Source of the DNA: Albugo candida
Taxonomy: Eukaryota > Oomycota > Peronosporomycetes > Albuginales > Albuginaceae
Assembly: GCA_905220665.1 (NCBI GenBank)
Contig: CAJNAR010000015.1
Coordinates: 62,001 to 126,000 of the forward strand
DNA: 64,000 bases
Direction of reading: 5' to 3'
Positions within the stretch are counted from its first letter, which is position 1, and every line of letters begins with the position of its first letter. The notes under the pieces are model-generated. The model saw only the letters and a list, made by a program, of their open reading frames with translations. It was not told the origin of the DNA and did no database searches. Below, one piece after another: positions 50,527 to 62,139 of this stretch. Position numbers and translations under genes: made by a program.

Positions 50527-51341
50527 GGGTATTGACATCCCGACAACTTCTTTTTTAAATTACAACATGCCTAAAATTATACTTTCACAGCTTTATCGTT
50601 TTTGCAAAATACATAAATGTTTTTACACTTCAAGCTAATTACATTCATACACACCTTAAATTGGTGCTCCAACAACTTCAATCGGATATTATTTATGATT
50701 GGCTAATACATTGAATGTTTTAACTGTGATAGGCTATTATATGTGACAATTTCCATTTGACTCTTAGCATTTGAGCATCGGACACAGGGAAATGCAGGGG
50801 CAGCAATTGGGGAAAATCGGCCATAACAAGCGGTCTTGCAGAATTCCGGCTACAAGGTTAGTTTCAGGACAAGCTTTAGTAAAAAATTAGATATTTTTCC
50901 TTCACAGAAGTTTTTCTTAACACATTTTCTTTTCGGCCGTTGAAATAGAATAACTTTTGCATATTTACGACGCATTATAGCTCAACAAACTGGCAATGAA
51001 CTGTCTATTACTGATGAGTGTTTAGCTCAGTTGCAGGTATCTGTATCTACAAGATTTAGCCTTAGACGTAGATGGCTTCTAGTAGTTATAAATGTAAACT
51101 CATTTATTTTTCAAGAGTAGTGGGAGTAGTAATTCAACTAGGCATGACGTAATCTAAATTAAAAATAAATGTAATTTAAAATGTAATTTAAAATGTAATT
51201 TAAAAAAATAGTTGTCGGGATATCAATACCCATTAATTATTGTCCCCAAAAAGTTGTGGGAGCAATAATCTAAGTAGGCATGATGTAATCTAAAATGAAA
51301 ATAAATGCAATCAAAAAAAAGCTGTCGGGATATCAATACCC
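50527..51341. mobile_element. MITE-like non-autonomous element with 8-bp target duplication
   Basis: Terminal inverted repeats GGGTATTGACATCCCGACAA (left, from 50,527) and the complement of GCTGTCGGGATATCAATACC (right, to 51,341) agree at 19 of 21 positions; weaker similarity continues inward for about 50 bp. The identical 8-mer TATATCTA flanks both ends (50,519-50,526 and 51,342-51,349). No coding capacity is evident. An 8-bp duplication is typical of the hAT superfamily, but the GGG terminus is not classic. The right end occurs twice in tandem, at 51,211-51,231 and 51,321-51,341. It sits just inside the left end of the larger DDE transposon. Confidence 0.8.
51120..51341. repeat. Tandem duplication of the MITE right end
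   Basis: Two diverged copies (about 51,120-51,231 and 51,255-51,341) both run from GGGAG..., through TAGGCATGA-GTAATCTAAA, to GTCGGGATATCAATACCC. The first copy also contains three short AT-rich units of the AAATGTAATTT type. Either terminus could have served as the mobile end. Confidence 0.7.
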
Positions 51342-51950
51342 TATATCTATTTATAGATTTTTGGGGAAGGACTTCTGATTGGGACCAAAAACTCACGAAA
51401 ATATCCCTGACAGACATTAGTGCTGAATTTTGAGAGTAATGTCGATAAAATAAAAATAAAATTCCAAGCCCGGCACTGGCCCTAAATCAGCCATGCCACG
51501 TCTTAAAAGCAAAGGAAGCACCTACGTGCGGCGTCAAAGGCAGCTACGGAAAAGAAGAGTCAGAAACTTGGAGCAGATGAGGATGTTCATGAACGAAATG
51601 GCGAAACAATTTTCCTGAAAAGCAATGATTCTTCTCATACAACCAGTGAACACGACAGTGAAAACAAAATAGAAAATGGCGTCGAAGATGCTGACACAGT
51701 CATTAACACCATAGAGAGAGCTGTTCTTCTAGTTCTGGACAACAGCAATCGCCCCCTGCGCTATGTTGAGAACTCGTTGCGTGCACGTAGACGCAAGAAC
51801 GCGATGCTGAAGAAGGCTGCAGAAGGCTCAAAACCATTAACATCGCACTGGCAGCCGAAGATAACGGTTGTAGAAGTTGTTGGAGAGGATGAGATTGATG
51901 CGGAAAGCGAAGCGGGTGATGAAGCTGACAATGATGAGAATGGCGATGTA

Positions 51951-53228
51951 CTGTAGATTACAAAAACTATACGTTATTTTTCTAAAATCCACACCAATGA
52001 AATAAGATAAAGAGGACTATTTACCCATATAACTTTATGTTTCCGACTCCAAATAATTTGTGAAATGTGAAGACACGTTGTTTAAGCACTAAGGAGAAAG
52101 CTACCATTGTCGGATCGCATCAGGCAGGTTCGAAACAGCGGAAAATCACTGCCCAAACAGGTTTCACCCAGTCAGCCATTTCGACAATTCTACAGAACTG
52201 GCGTAAAATAGGTGCGGTGGAGGGCCCAAGGAACACCATCAAAGCTGTCAGAAAGGGACCGCATGTCTATTGGGCGCACTGTGATGCAGAATAGGCGGGC
52301 GCCACTAGCAGAAATCGCGAACAATGCGAATACTACGGCATTGCTAGGTACAATCCGTAGCGCCCTCCATGAATTGGGCTTCAAGAGCCGCATTGCCGCC
52401 AAGAAGCCTTTTTTGACGGATGAATACAAGGTTAAGAGATTGGAGTTTGCTCGGAAATACAAAAATTGGACAGCAGAGGACTAGAAGAAGGTGTTGTGTG
52501 GCGTCGCCTGGGTGAATGAGTGTTTGGCGCCAACATTTAGGAGTGGACGGTCCTCATTGATGATGGGGTGCTTTTGCTGGTGAGAGGAGTATACAGATGG
52601 TAATCATGCCACTTTAGCATCGCACTGCCACCGAATTTGTCAATCTGATCTATGACGCTGCACTTGGACCATGTATGGACGACCAGGATGACAAGAAAGG
52701 CCTCATTCTTATGGAGAATGGTTCACCAGTCCACCGGAGTAGTGTAGCAAAGACCGGGCGTGAAAGCGGTCGCTTGCAAAGCTAGAATGGACTTCCCAAA
52801 GTCCTGATCTCAAACCATCGAAAACCTGTGGTAGAATCTTGAAGATGCCGTCTAGAACCACGACAGGCCAAAAAACGTCGAAGAAATGGCTACCATACTT
52901 GGTGAAGAATACGGCAAGGTATCCCTCGAGATGCTTCGATGCCTAGTAGATCAATGCCAAGGAGAATTGCTGCTGTTCTTGCTGCCAAGGGTGGATCAAC
53001 TCGCTGGTGAAGCCTCCCCAATGCCACGCACATTTTCGACGAACACTGCAATTTCTGCCTATAAATACTGCAGCAACGACTTTTAACATAGTTCAATGTC
53101 AGTCCCGAGCATTTTTTTAGATAAGTTTGGCTCTTTGATCATTAAAAATTGATTCTTTGTCAAGGTTGAAGCGATAAACTAACCCTCACATAAAAAATAA
53201 CTCATACTTTTCGTAGGCTACTGTACTG
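51951..53228. mobile_element. Tc1/mariner element, ~1.28 kb, inserted at a TA
   Basis: Left end TACTGTAGATTACAAAAACT and the complement of the right end TACAGTAGCCTACGAAAAGT are similar and inverted, followed by a shared GTTATTTTT. TA flanks both sides. The right boundary is either 53,223 or 53,228 because CAGTA is repeated there; 53,228 is preferred since it restores the host transposase frame. The length is normal for Tc1 elements. Confidence 0.8.
52067..53086 (+). pseudogene. Tc1-type transposase, degenerate
   Basis: The N-terminal helix-turn-helix is visible (STKEKATIVGSHQAGSKQRK, then ITAQTGFTQSAISTIL), followed in another frame by the second HTH and linker (NTTALLGTIRSALHELGFKS, FLTDEYKVKRLEFARK). 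Weak DDE-part marks remain: ILMENGSPVH, a decayed version of the PDLNPIENLW signature near 52,810-52,840, and a C-terminal EMATILGEEYGKV helix. Several stops and frameshifts are present, so the element cannot move by itself. Confidence 0.8.
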
Positions 53229-55332
53229 TACGTAGCCGTTTGTGGTCAGACGGGGCTCTCATCATGGTAATTGAGAAGCTCACCAAGCCGGCACAGAAGG
53301 GAAAAACGGAAAACCATGCGGCGCGTGCCTCTGCAATACTTGCATACTTTCGCTTAATAAAATGCGGAAGGAGAAGGATGGCCACCAGCTCCCTTATAGC
53401 AGATGCAGCTGGAAAGGGGGTATATTACGCTAAATTAATTCGTACATGGTCCTTCGCCTTCCTGGAGAAGGTTCTCTTCCTGAATTGAGGCAAGGAAAGC
53501 ATGCCAAACGAAAACAAATCCTTCATGATGAAGATTGTATTTTGCCTTTGCAACAGTACCTTCGTGAAAATAAATTCAACGTGGAAACATACGAATACTA
53601 AGATCCTTGTGGGATTGGGTTATGATCCTTCGCCAACAATATATGAGAGAACAATGATGCGCTGGCTGAATGCCTTCAACATCAAGTACCTTGAGGTTTA
53701 AAAGGGCATCTATATTGATGGGCATGAAAGGGAAGACGTCTATACATACCGCCATGAATTCCTCGAAAAAATGGAGGAGCTAGTACCTCAGATATCTATC
53801 ATCGCACCAAAAGGGGAAGATCGCGAAGGCGAAATAATGTCGCCATCAGCCAAAATTCGACCACTTCTTTTGGTTATCACATCCATGTCAAAGCGCTCTC
53901 CGCCAATGATAGTTTGAAACGCCTTTGTCTGCCGGATGGTGAACAGCCATTGCGTAAGAAAAGTGAAGGAAGAAGTATTTATGTGAGCAAATTCTTGTGC
54001 CCAATTTCAGGACATCTGGCATTGAATGAAGAAAAACGAGCGCGGTTTCCTGCACTACCAGAAAAAGCATGTGTGATTATGCACCCTGGTGTCCAGCACG
54101 ATGTTTGGTGGAAATCAAAGTTTTTCCGACAACGCTCTTCGTGCAAATCGAATGAAACTTAGTCCAGGTGGAAAATGTCCCCCCATGCGGTGGACAACCT
54201 GGGGCGATGGAGTTCATCAGGATATGACTTTCCCAGAGGATTATGCAGACAAAGACCTTCGTGGAAAACCAAAGGGCATCAAATTGTTCCTGATGACTCG
54301 GTCTTTGGCGTGCAGGACTAACGCTTGACTGTCGTGGAAAGTGTCGTCTGGTGTTGCAAAACTGCTGCGCAAGAAAAATTACAGCAAACCAGCGCGATTT
54401 CCTGCAACAGATGTGCATGTTGGAGGAACTGTTGCTAATACCGCACGGAATGGGAAATTGCTTCACTGAAGGGACGGAAAAATAGAAGCATGTATATTAT
54501 TCATGACTGTTAGTTTGTCTTTCCACGGCCTTCGTTAATTACGAAACCACCGCGTCGGGACAGTCCCAGCGGAAGGTATACGAAACCACTACTTAGATCT
54601 TTGGATCTTTTCACCAAAACGTCCGGCGGATGGCAATGTGGAGTCGTTACTTTTCAACAGGAGCTGATTAGGAGTTCTGCCCACATGATTATATTCTACC
54701 CAAAGTTTCATTGCAAACTTGATTTTATTGAGAACTTTTGGGGTGCTGCCAAACGATACGCTCGTAAAAATTGCAATTTTTCCTGGGTTGGACTGAAAGT
54801 TGGTCATAAATGCATTGAAATAGGTAACTCTGGATGAGATACGCTACCACTGCCGAAAAGGCACAACGATACATGGACGTTTATCGCAAAGGTATAAGCC
54901 GCAAAGACGCGGAATATGCGGTCAAGAAAGACCGTTCGCACCGACGTGTTCCGAACTCCATCCTGTTGGCATAAACTGCCTTGTAGCATGATATTGGATA
55001 TGTATCACAGACCAGAAATGTTGCGCTCTCTTATTAACTAATATGTACAACCCGGTGCTCTCGCAGTGGCTACAGTATATATGTCTATCAATAGGAAATA
55101 ATTAACTGCGGCCAAATTTCCTTCTCTCCATACAAAATCACGAAAATTCGCCAAATTTCAACCTCTTACTACTTCGTCTACAATAGAAATTTAATAAACT
55201 CGGGCTCTATTGTAAGAAAGCCAATTCCATGTGCTTTCAGTATACGGAGAACATTTTGCTCTATTTTTTTTTTGTATTAGTTGGAGTTCTTGTATATGGA
55301 ATTTATGGTCTGATTATAATTGTCTTGCACTG

Positions 55333-56080
55333 TACTCGCACTATTCACAATTAGACGATCTCAACACGTCAATTATATATGCTCGATGATGCGACATAAA
55401 ACGTGCGACTGTAACATATTCCATCAGGAATCCCGTAGTCGACAAGATTGTATTCGACTGCTAAGAAAAATCAGTAACAGATGAATTGTTATGCAGCTTC
55501 AGAATTAAGGTATTTTGAATAATATGGCGTCTTATCTTACCTCATTCAATCAGAGACGACCTGAGATCTTCCGTTACAATATGACGTACAACTCATGCTA
55601 TCATTTGATTGTGGTGCTTTAGTCGCGTCATCTTGATTCCAGCTTTAGTCGTACTACTCAGCTTCGTCCATCGAGTAAATGTCAAGCTTTGAGGCACAAC
55701 GCTCATCAGGTATATTAGTACCTGGTACTGACAGTGTGTATTGGAGATCCTAAGGAGGAATATGGTGGTCATGGACAGGCATTTACACAATACGATATCT
55801 GAAGCGGTCACTGACATCTTGCGTTGTGTACATAAGTCCGTCCGTGTCAACCTTCTCAGAAAGTAAAATATCATCTCTTCGACATCCACAATCATGAATG
55901 AATCTACATCACTCGGAATGAACCCTTGGAATAAGTGTACCTTGTCCGATAGCATGGGTCGATAAAGATATATGCCGCGAAAGGGAAAGATTCGGATAAA
56001 TGATGCAATGCCAAGTGCCAAGACTAGCCGAAAAGAAGTCTTGTAATAAGTATTCGGCAGCAATTCAATGCTTCGTGAAA
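55333..56080 (-). repeat. Inverted segmental duplication, arm A (upstream part)
   Basis: Read on the minus strand, this segment aligns with plus-strand 63,100-63,631. Clear matched stretches are GAGCGTTGTGCCTCAAAGCT against GAGCGTTCTGCCTCAAACCT, a shared ACTCGATGGACGAA, TTCAGATATCGTAT, and TTTATGTCGCATC. It carries an open frame (55,593-56,108, 171 residues, RLVLALGIASFIRIFPF) with no counterpart frame kept in arm B, so the shared segment is probably a decayed gene or repeat. Arm A resumes after the transposon at 50,478 and continues to about 50,100. Confidence 0.75.
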
Positions 56081-56108
56081 TGAAATTTGCGCGCATGTCA
56101 AAGATCAA

Positions 56109-56816
56109 TCGTTTATGTCACGAAAAAGATGGAAAGGTTATTAGTGGAAGTCGAGGTTCATTACGATTAGGATGCATTGTTGGTTAGGCGATGTACAGGC
56201 AGGCTCACATTCGTATGTGGTTTTGGTCATGGACCCACTGGTATTGCAGCTCGACGCAGAAAAATAATCTTAGAGCAGCGACCTTATGTGGCTTGAATTA
56301 CGTCTTAGAGATTCTTAGCAAGCTATACGGACGACGTGCAGGCTAGTGACCACGTGCATCTATAACGGAAGATATTTACCTAGGACAACAAAACGGGTCA
56401 ACGCATGAGCGCCAACTACATCTGATTCTCTTGTTGAATGCTCTGAACGAATTTAAGCACAACTTTACATCGTCCAACAGGCAACCAAACTCATCAGCAT
56501 TCGGTTGGAAAAAACGTGAGCATGTGATTGGAATGTTGTGCCTGCGCATGGACCCTGAATAAAGGAAAAGATTACATCCGTCAGGCTGACAGATTTCTAG
56601 CATTGTGTTTTTTCCACATTGTCGTGGCCAGGCGACGTTCGAATGCGCAGTTCGACAGTCAATCGAGGCTTTCTTTTGCATTACTATGTAGGATATAAGA
56701 GCGCTTCCGCAAACAGAAGGACGTGCAAGTTCATGCAGTTCACTACACTGTATGGGAGGTAAACTAAGTATTTTCGCTAGGCAAAAGGTTAATGAAAAAG
56801 AATTCGAAATAATATT
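56109..56816. other. Spacer with weak minus-strand open frame
   Basis: The best frame is minus 56,681-56,376 (101 residues, Cys-containing, no domain recognised). It has no visible splice continuation and no counterpart in arm B that I could align. No gene is called here. Confidence 0.35.
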
Positions 56817-58176
56817 CTACTCAACACTTCTATTCAGACAGCCATCTCCTGAGGAATCGTTGAACGCGATTTCGATCGGTAGACATGATATTGCATACAA
56901 AGCAAACGTGACAACCGCCCCGATGACGAAATTCCTCTTCCCTTTGACGCTGATTGGATCTTGTAACGGCTCTTTAGCTCTTTCGGTGCTTGACTTTATT
57001 CTCTCTTCGACAACTTCTTCAATCATTTCGCGTTTTCTCCAGTCGATACTTTGATATGGTGTAAGCAGACCTTTATCGACCGGAAAGGCGACGGGATCTA
57101 AGAAATGATTTTGAATCTGCCTCACAAAATAGTTGTCTTCATTCTGAGTATAGCCTTCTAAACATGCAATATAGTTCTCCGAGTCCCGACTGAAATATTG
57201 CGCACGGATAGTCTTGGCCACGTCGATGAGTGTTGGCGCAAACTCGAACAGGACATCGCGAAGTTGTGTATTTGCTAGTCCGTCAATTACATGTCCAAAG
57301 ATTTCTGCATCCAGGGAATTTGGATGATAACCAAAACTGTACCTGGAACTCTTTTCTGACAGTTTTGCATTTAATGAGGTATAACAGTCTCTAGCAACGA
57401 CATAAGCCTTGCGCTTGCTTAATTTAAATCTGCAATCGTAGCGAGTATTACATTTTACCTGTTCTCTAGAAGAGATACCATGTGCTTGAGCTTCCTTCAG
57501 CGCTGCATTGCGCATCATTTTTGGAAGAATCCGATTTAGTGGAAACGGGATCACATTTCTAAGCTGTGGTAATGTGACTTCCTCGTACTCAACCTCGTCA
57601 ACCCAACGACAGTATGACTATCGAAACAATAATTAAATCATCAAGATCTAGGTGTGTGCACCACTGACCAAAGCATACGCGAGCTTCTCCGTGATGATAC
57701 TCCTAAATGCAAAGACATCCGCTTTCTCTTCAGCCGTCAAATGAACATCAATATCGACATGAAACTACGATGGATAAACGTGTAAGAAGACTACACAAAA
57801 CGTGTGAGCAATTAAATGTACAGTCTGCAGATGTAAGTTTATATCGCTTTTAGAGAGTAGATAATTTCCATCGTGCAATTGTGGTAGGTCACCTTCAAAG
57901 CACTCTATCAAGAGTTCATCACAAAACTGTTTCAGTGTGCTTACCAGATACTTCATACTTTGGATATCGTGAGTTATGCACGTGTAAATTCAACTTAGCC
58001 ATTCGTGCATATGCTATAATATTGTACGCTGGCCAAAATTGATGCAGAACAATCATGGATCCATAATCTTTAGAGGTTTTGGGCAAAAATTCTAGATATT
58101 CATTAGATTCTTTCCGCAACTTTTGCTTGAAAGGAGTCGACGGCAAAAGAGAGGTAAAACGGTTTGTTGGGAACAT
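56817..58176 (-). CDS. Metaxin / SAM37-like mitochondrial outer-membrane import protein (4 exons)
   Basis: Exons on the minus strand are 58176-57945, 57904-57822, 57764-57669 and 57617-56817, in phase, giving 403 residues. Metaxins are GST-like partners of Sam50 in beta-barrel insertion. The N-terminal GST/thioredoxin-like part has MIVLHQFWPAYNIIAYARMA and LPQLHDGNYLLSKSDI. The C-terminal part has VIPFPLNRILPKMM, then the diagnostic ARDCYTSLNAKLSEKSSRYS, SLDAEIFGHVIDGL and a final membrane helix (FVIGAVVTFALYAISCLPI). A 41-44 nt stretch within the last exon (around 57,417-57,459) begins GTAAAA and could be a tiny intron, but it is open in frame and was kept. It is divergent from UTP6 with 95 bp between starts. 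Confidence 0.85.
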
Positions 58177-58271
58177 CTACGCACTGCCGCATTCAACTCA
58201 GATCTGAGTCCGGCAAGGACCGGTGCGCTTTCTGAACCGCATTCGATTGTCCAATAATCTTGTAGAAGGCG
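58177..58271. promoter_or_regulatory. Shared 95-bp intergenic region between metaxin and UTP6
   Basis: The two housekeeping genes start back to back across 95 bp, so a bidirectional promoter is likely. No TATA-like box or initiator is convincing by eye. Confidence 0.5.
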
Positions 58272-60419
58272 ATGGCGGAAATGGTGCAGCATGCAATGGA
58301 ACAAATGATTCCAGAGCTGGATGACTTTGCAGAAAAGCGGTTGTTCAAAGATGTACGTGCTAAACGCCGTTCTCAATTCGATTGCTCATTGCTATTTTAG
58401 GAGGAAATCCATCAGATTGTGGAAAAGCGCCGTACATTCGAATACACGATGAAGCGTATTCCTATCCGAACAATCGATGGATTACGATACATTGAATTTG
58501 AGTTGAATTTGAACGCATTACAGAAAAGAAGAAAAAAGCGGCTCGGTATGTGCTCGTTCCCACGCTGCCATGGCTATTGTTTGACGTTGTGCTGGTTATA
58601 AACAGGTCTAACGAAAAAAGGAGCCAGCGATTATTCAGGGTTGAGACGAATTGAGTCTATATTTGATCGTCTCTTATTCAAAGATCGAGGAAATGTTGAC
58701 TTGTGGTTGCAGTACATTGACTTCCTGAAAGCTGAAAAAATTCACAAGAAGTTATCTCAAGTTCATGCATCTGCTTTACAATATCACCCTCATGTAGAAG
58801 AACTATGGATTGAAGCATCTTCACATGAATTTCAAATACACACAAATATGGATGCTGCACGAGCACTAATGCAACGTGCCATTCGATTGAATCGGGATTC
58901 ACAAAAGCTGTGGCATGAATACTTTCGTTTGGAGCTTTTATTCATAAAAAGGCTGCTGTAAGATGCTTTCATTGCTTCTTGTAAGCTCCTGCTAATTAAT
59001 TTCAGTTCCCGACGTAAGGTGTTAAAATTGGATATCCATGAGGAACAAAGGGCAAAACAACATCAATCAGGGACATCGGACCTCGTGCTATTTGATGGCA
59101 TATATAATCAAGTTGTTGCCGATGCATCTACTTCCAAGACAACTTCAGACACACAGCGAATGCAGGAGGAAATATTGAACGGAGCAATTTTGCAAGTCGT
59201 CTTTCACAATGCAATTGAGCAAGTACCTAGTGATGTGAATTTTCGCCTGGAATTTATTCGACTTGTGAACGACTCGAGTCTTGGTTCTTTGGAAAAGCTG
59301 AAAGAGAACATCTTAAGCTCATGCTTACGAGATTTTCCAGAAAACGAGGATTTGCATTGCTACAAAGCTGTGCGTCCGCTTGAGTCACTCAATTCTGATT
59401 CCAATCAAGACTGCGAGATTGCCGAGCAAAGGACCATGACGAGTTTTAAAAAAAGCGTTCAGGAATTAGGAACTTTGTCGATGAGAAATAAATTCATCGA
59501 TTGGATTGTTGTGTGGGCAAACTCTGTCAAACGAAGTAACAAATTTGTACAACACGCGGAAGAAGCTCTGCGCTGGTTGGCTTTCGACAATTTCGAAGAA
59601 GGTGGTGCAAAGATTGCTTGCACATGCGTTCATTTCGTCAAGCGACAGAAGGGTTACCAAAGCGCTCTAAATTTAGTCGTAAAACTTATTGCGAAATGGA
59701 AAGAAGTGGGTTCAGATAAATCAGTATCTTGGGCAGACTTATGGTTACTATATGTTAATTTATTTCTTCACATTAAATCAGCGGGTACGATGGCAAAGAC
59801 TGAAGGAAATAACAACATAAAGTGCCAGCGCGACAGCTATGATTCGGCCATGCTATCAGCGAAGAAAATCATATTGAGTGGACTCCAGTCGGTCTCTACA
59901 GCGCGAGACAAGTACCTCTTGGATCAGTATTTGCTGCAATTATTGCTTGGCACATCGACCGTAGATTCAACAGAGCTACATCAGGTTTATCATGAAGCTT
60001 TGGCTAGACAGGAAGAAGATTCAGATATTTGGCACTCCTTAAGAGACCAGTATCTCAAATGGATTTTTGCAACGAAGAGTTTCGAGGAGTTGGAGGCAGC
60101 TGCGAAGACGTTCATGACTTCAAATCGTCTGCTTCCGACCGAGAATACTTACAAGTTTCTGTTGCAATTGATTCACATGAAGATGACATATTCTTGTAAT
60201 CAGAAAACTAGCACATCGATCTGCAAGATATTTGAAAAACTTGTCGACTTATTTGGTCAGCAAAATCAACAAGTCTGGACAAAATACATACAGTTTCATG
60301 TTCAGCGAGGCGAGATTGTTGAGGCAAATAAAGTATTTCATCGAGCTAGACGCGCAATTCCTACAGTTGCTTGGACTGAAGGATACGGGATCGCTAATTC
60401 ACAGGGCCGCGATGGCTAA
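58272..60419 (+). CDS. UTP6: UTP6, U3 snoRNP / SSU processome HAT-repeat protein (4 exons)
   Basis: Exons 58272-58352, 58401-58545, 58606-58957 and 59006-60419 keep phase and give 663 residues. UTP6 is part of the UTP-B complex in small-subunit rRNA processing in the nucleolus. The N-terminus is diagnostic: QHAMEQMIPELDDFAEKRLF, EEIHQIVEKRRTFEYTMKR, and KKGASDYSGLRRIESIFDR. HAT (half-TPR) units follow, such as DLWLQYIDFLKAE, ELWIEASSHEF, KLWHEYFRLEL and WTKYIQFHVQRGE. The last ~25 codons are uncertain: a second frame continues to 60,474 and a small final intron is possible. The 3' end converges with the exonuclease gene, leaving about 180 bp between stops. Confidence 0.9.
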
Positions 60420-60598
60420 ACGAGTTACCAGTACAGCGCTCTTCAACATTGCACCTGATAGTCAGATCATTTAGCGGCTTTATCGATCAAATATTGGAAT
60501 TTAGCGATGCTTTTATTGAAGCATGCGATATCTGGAAGTAACTACTCTACTTTCTCCTACGTCGTACCAATTTACATCTCGGGTACATTGAGGCCTAC

Positions 60599-62130
60599 TT
60601 ACGCAGCCCTCACTAGGAATATTCTGACAAATCCTTGCTGACACTTTTCCAATGCCGCTGATAGTTTCTGTTCCTCATTTGCATTCCATGACAGCGAACA
60701 CTTTGGGTTGTTGCGAGTCGTACGCAACTTATGTAGTTCTCGGAGCTCGTCTCTATTCGGATAGAATGCTATCAAGAATAACGAATCTTCTGTCGGCAGT
60801 GACTGAAGAATTCTCGTTTTTGCATGATCAATTTCTTGCTGAGTGGACTTCCTAAGTCGAGCCCAAGTAAAATGAGGTGGAAAGCCAGTAGTGAGCTGGT
60901 TAACAACCGCGCTGATGATTTGATCATTTGTATCGCACGCGATTGCACTGGCCGTATCACACGCTATTGAGCGACAAGCGCTTCTAGAATCCACAATGAG
61001 CACTGACTTTTTTGCTTTGCACAATTCTCGGATCAAACTCTTCTTGGCTTGATGCGATGCTGGTGACGGAAAGTTTGGACCGTGAAGCACTTTTCGTTTT
61101 ACGAGCTGTAAAGTAGCTACGGCATCCTCGATACTGCAATGCCCCTGATCGTCATTCTGAATTACTCGCTGCAAGAATTTTGCTGCTAGGAATCTCAGAG
61201 CCGACCGGAAAGGTGGGCCCTTGGGGTGTGGAAATAATAACACTGTGTCAATGATACGCCGGTGGATGATTCTGAGCGCGCACAGGTCGTTTTCTATCGA
61301 ATGGCCGATTAATATCGCTTCTGCTGGCACAATATCCAAAAAACGATCTTGTATGTCCTTCAAACGTGTGCTGCAATTGTGCATAAGTTCGGGAGTTATG
61401 CCTGAATACTGAGTGCAGTAGTCAACAATCGGATTCTCAGGACAGACAAATTCGTCTAGCAAAATCTTCAAGTCCTATTAGTACTCACTATCGCGATTCA
61501 AGCATTACGTACCGTTTCAAACGAATCGATAAGTGTCAAGCGGCATAATTCAGTTCCCTTGGTGGTTTGACACATCTCACAGTCAAGTGCGAATACAAGA
61601 TCCTTGACGTCCCTAATATCATCGGGTCTCTTGAGCGTTGTTTCTCTATACATGGCTGCATTGTCTTTGAATATCCCCTCAAGATTATGCTTCAGTTCCG
61701 CATCATCCATCACGTAAAACTCCAATGGTGGCTTGCTAGATGCATCCTTGACTGAGGTGCAACAGTCAGCATTTTGTTGCTCTGATGTACGAGCTCTACC
61801 TTTATGAGCTTTCTTGAACCTTTTGATGCGGTGCTTCACTGCTTTCCGAGCTGCACGCTGTAGCGTGTTTAATTCTTCTTTTGATGCTTTCATGTCAAGA
61901 AATGTAGTATCACTTCTGGGAATACCGTCGCCAGTAGACAATTGCACGGGTAGGCAAAACTCAACTACGTTTTGAGAATTGTCAGATGTATTTTGTACAC
62001 TCGGCGCTTCCCGAGCACGTCGAGCGATATCTAAAGGAATTTGTTCCAAGTCTACATCTTCGCAAACCAGCAAAACAGTGCTTCTGATCGACTTCGTGTG
62101 CAGCATGCAAGTAGAAATGGAAGCCCACAC
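60599..62130 (-). CDS. REX1/REXO5-type DEDDh RNA exonuclease (5' end unresolved)
   Basis: Exons 62130-61513 and 61474-60599 join in phase (38-nt intron) for 498 codons including the stop. The 3'-5' exonuclease domain shows the DEDDh residues: FALDCEMCQTT (Exo I, D and E), LIGHSIENDLCAL (Exo II, D) and GHCSIEDAVATLQL (Exo III, H and D). The YSGITPELM segment is family-typical. Such enzymes trim the 3' ends of 5S rRNA, tRNA and snoRNA-like RNAs. The open frame starts at 62,130 with GTG and not ATG, and an in-frame stop lies just upstream. An acceptor (GAACAG) at about 62,136 suggests an unseen first exon. The N-terminal ~150 residues contain a basic helix (KAVKHRIKRFKKAHKG), fitting nuclear location. 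Confidence 0.88.
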
Positions 62131-62139
62131 GTCCTGTTC

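Larger units (their letters stand above)
51493..54974 (+). pseudogene. DDE-type transposase, split by a Tc1 insertion and by stops and frameshifts
   Basis: The N-terminal part is an open frame from 51,507 that runs to the Tc1 insertion point at 51,950 (ERAVLLVLDNSNRPLRYV). Removing the Tc1 element joins it in the same frame to RSRLWSDGALIMVIEKLTK from 53,231. Later pieces in shifted frames include MMRWLNAFNIKYLEV, GIYIDGHEREDVYTYRHEFL, HPGVQHDVWW, SDNALRANRMKLSPGGK, KFHCKLDFIENFWGAAKRYA and AEYAVKKDRSHRRVPNSIL. The order matches a DDE endonuclease type common in fungi and oomycetes; I cannot name the superfamily. Stops and frameshifts make it inactive. The true start is unclear; a short alternative frame begins at 51,493. 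Confidence 0.75.
50479..55332. mobile_element. ~4.85 kb DDE DNA transposon with imperfect terminal inverted repeats (nested host)
   Basis: Both ends carry an inverted motif: AGTGCAAGACA at the left (from 50,480) and its complement TGTCTTGCACT at the right (ending 55,331), with weaker similarity for about 30 bp inward. The inverted second copy of this locus (63.1-64.0 kb) lacks the whole segment, with the matching empty site near 63,632. TA flanks the right end and the equivalent left bases are CA, so a TA target duplication with one later change is possible. The element holds a split transposase plus two younger insertions, and is therefore much shorter (~2.7 kb) in its original form. Confidence 0.75.

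Noticed and set aside
55593..56108. 171-residue minus-strand frame as a membrane protein gene
   Set aside because: The homologous stretch in arm B has stops and shifted frames, so the open frame is more likely chance within decayed sequence.
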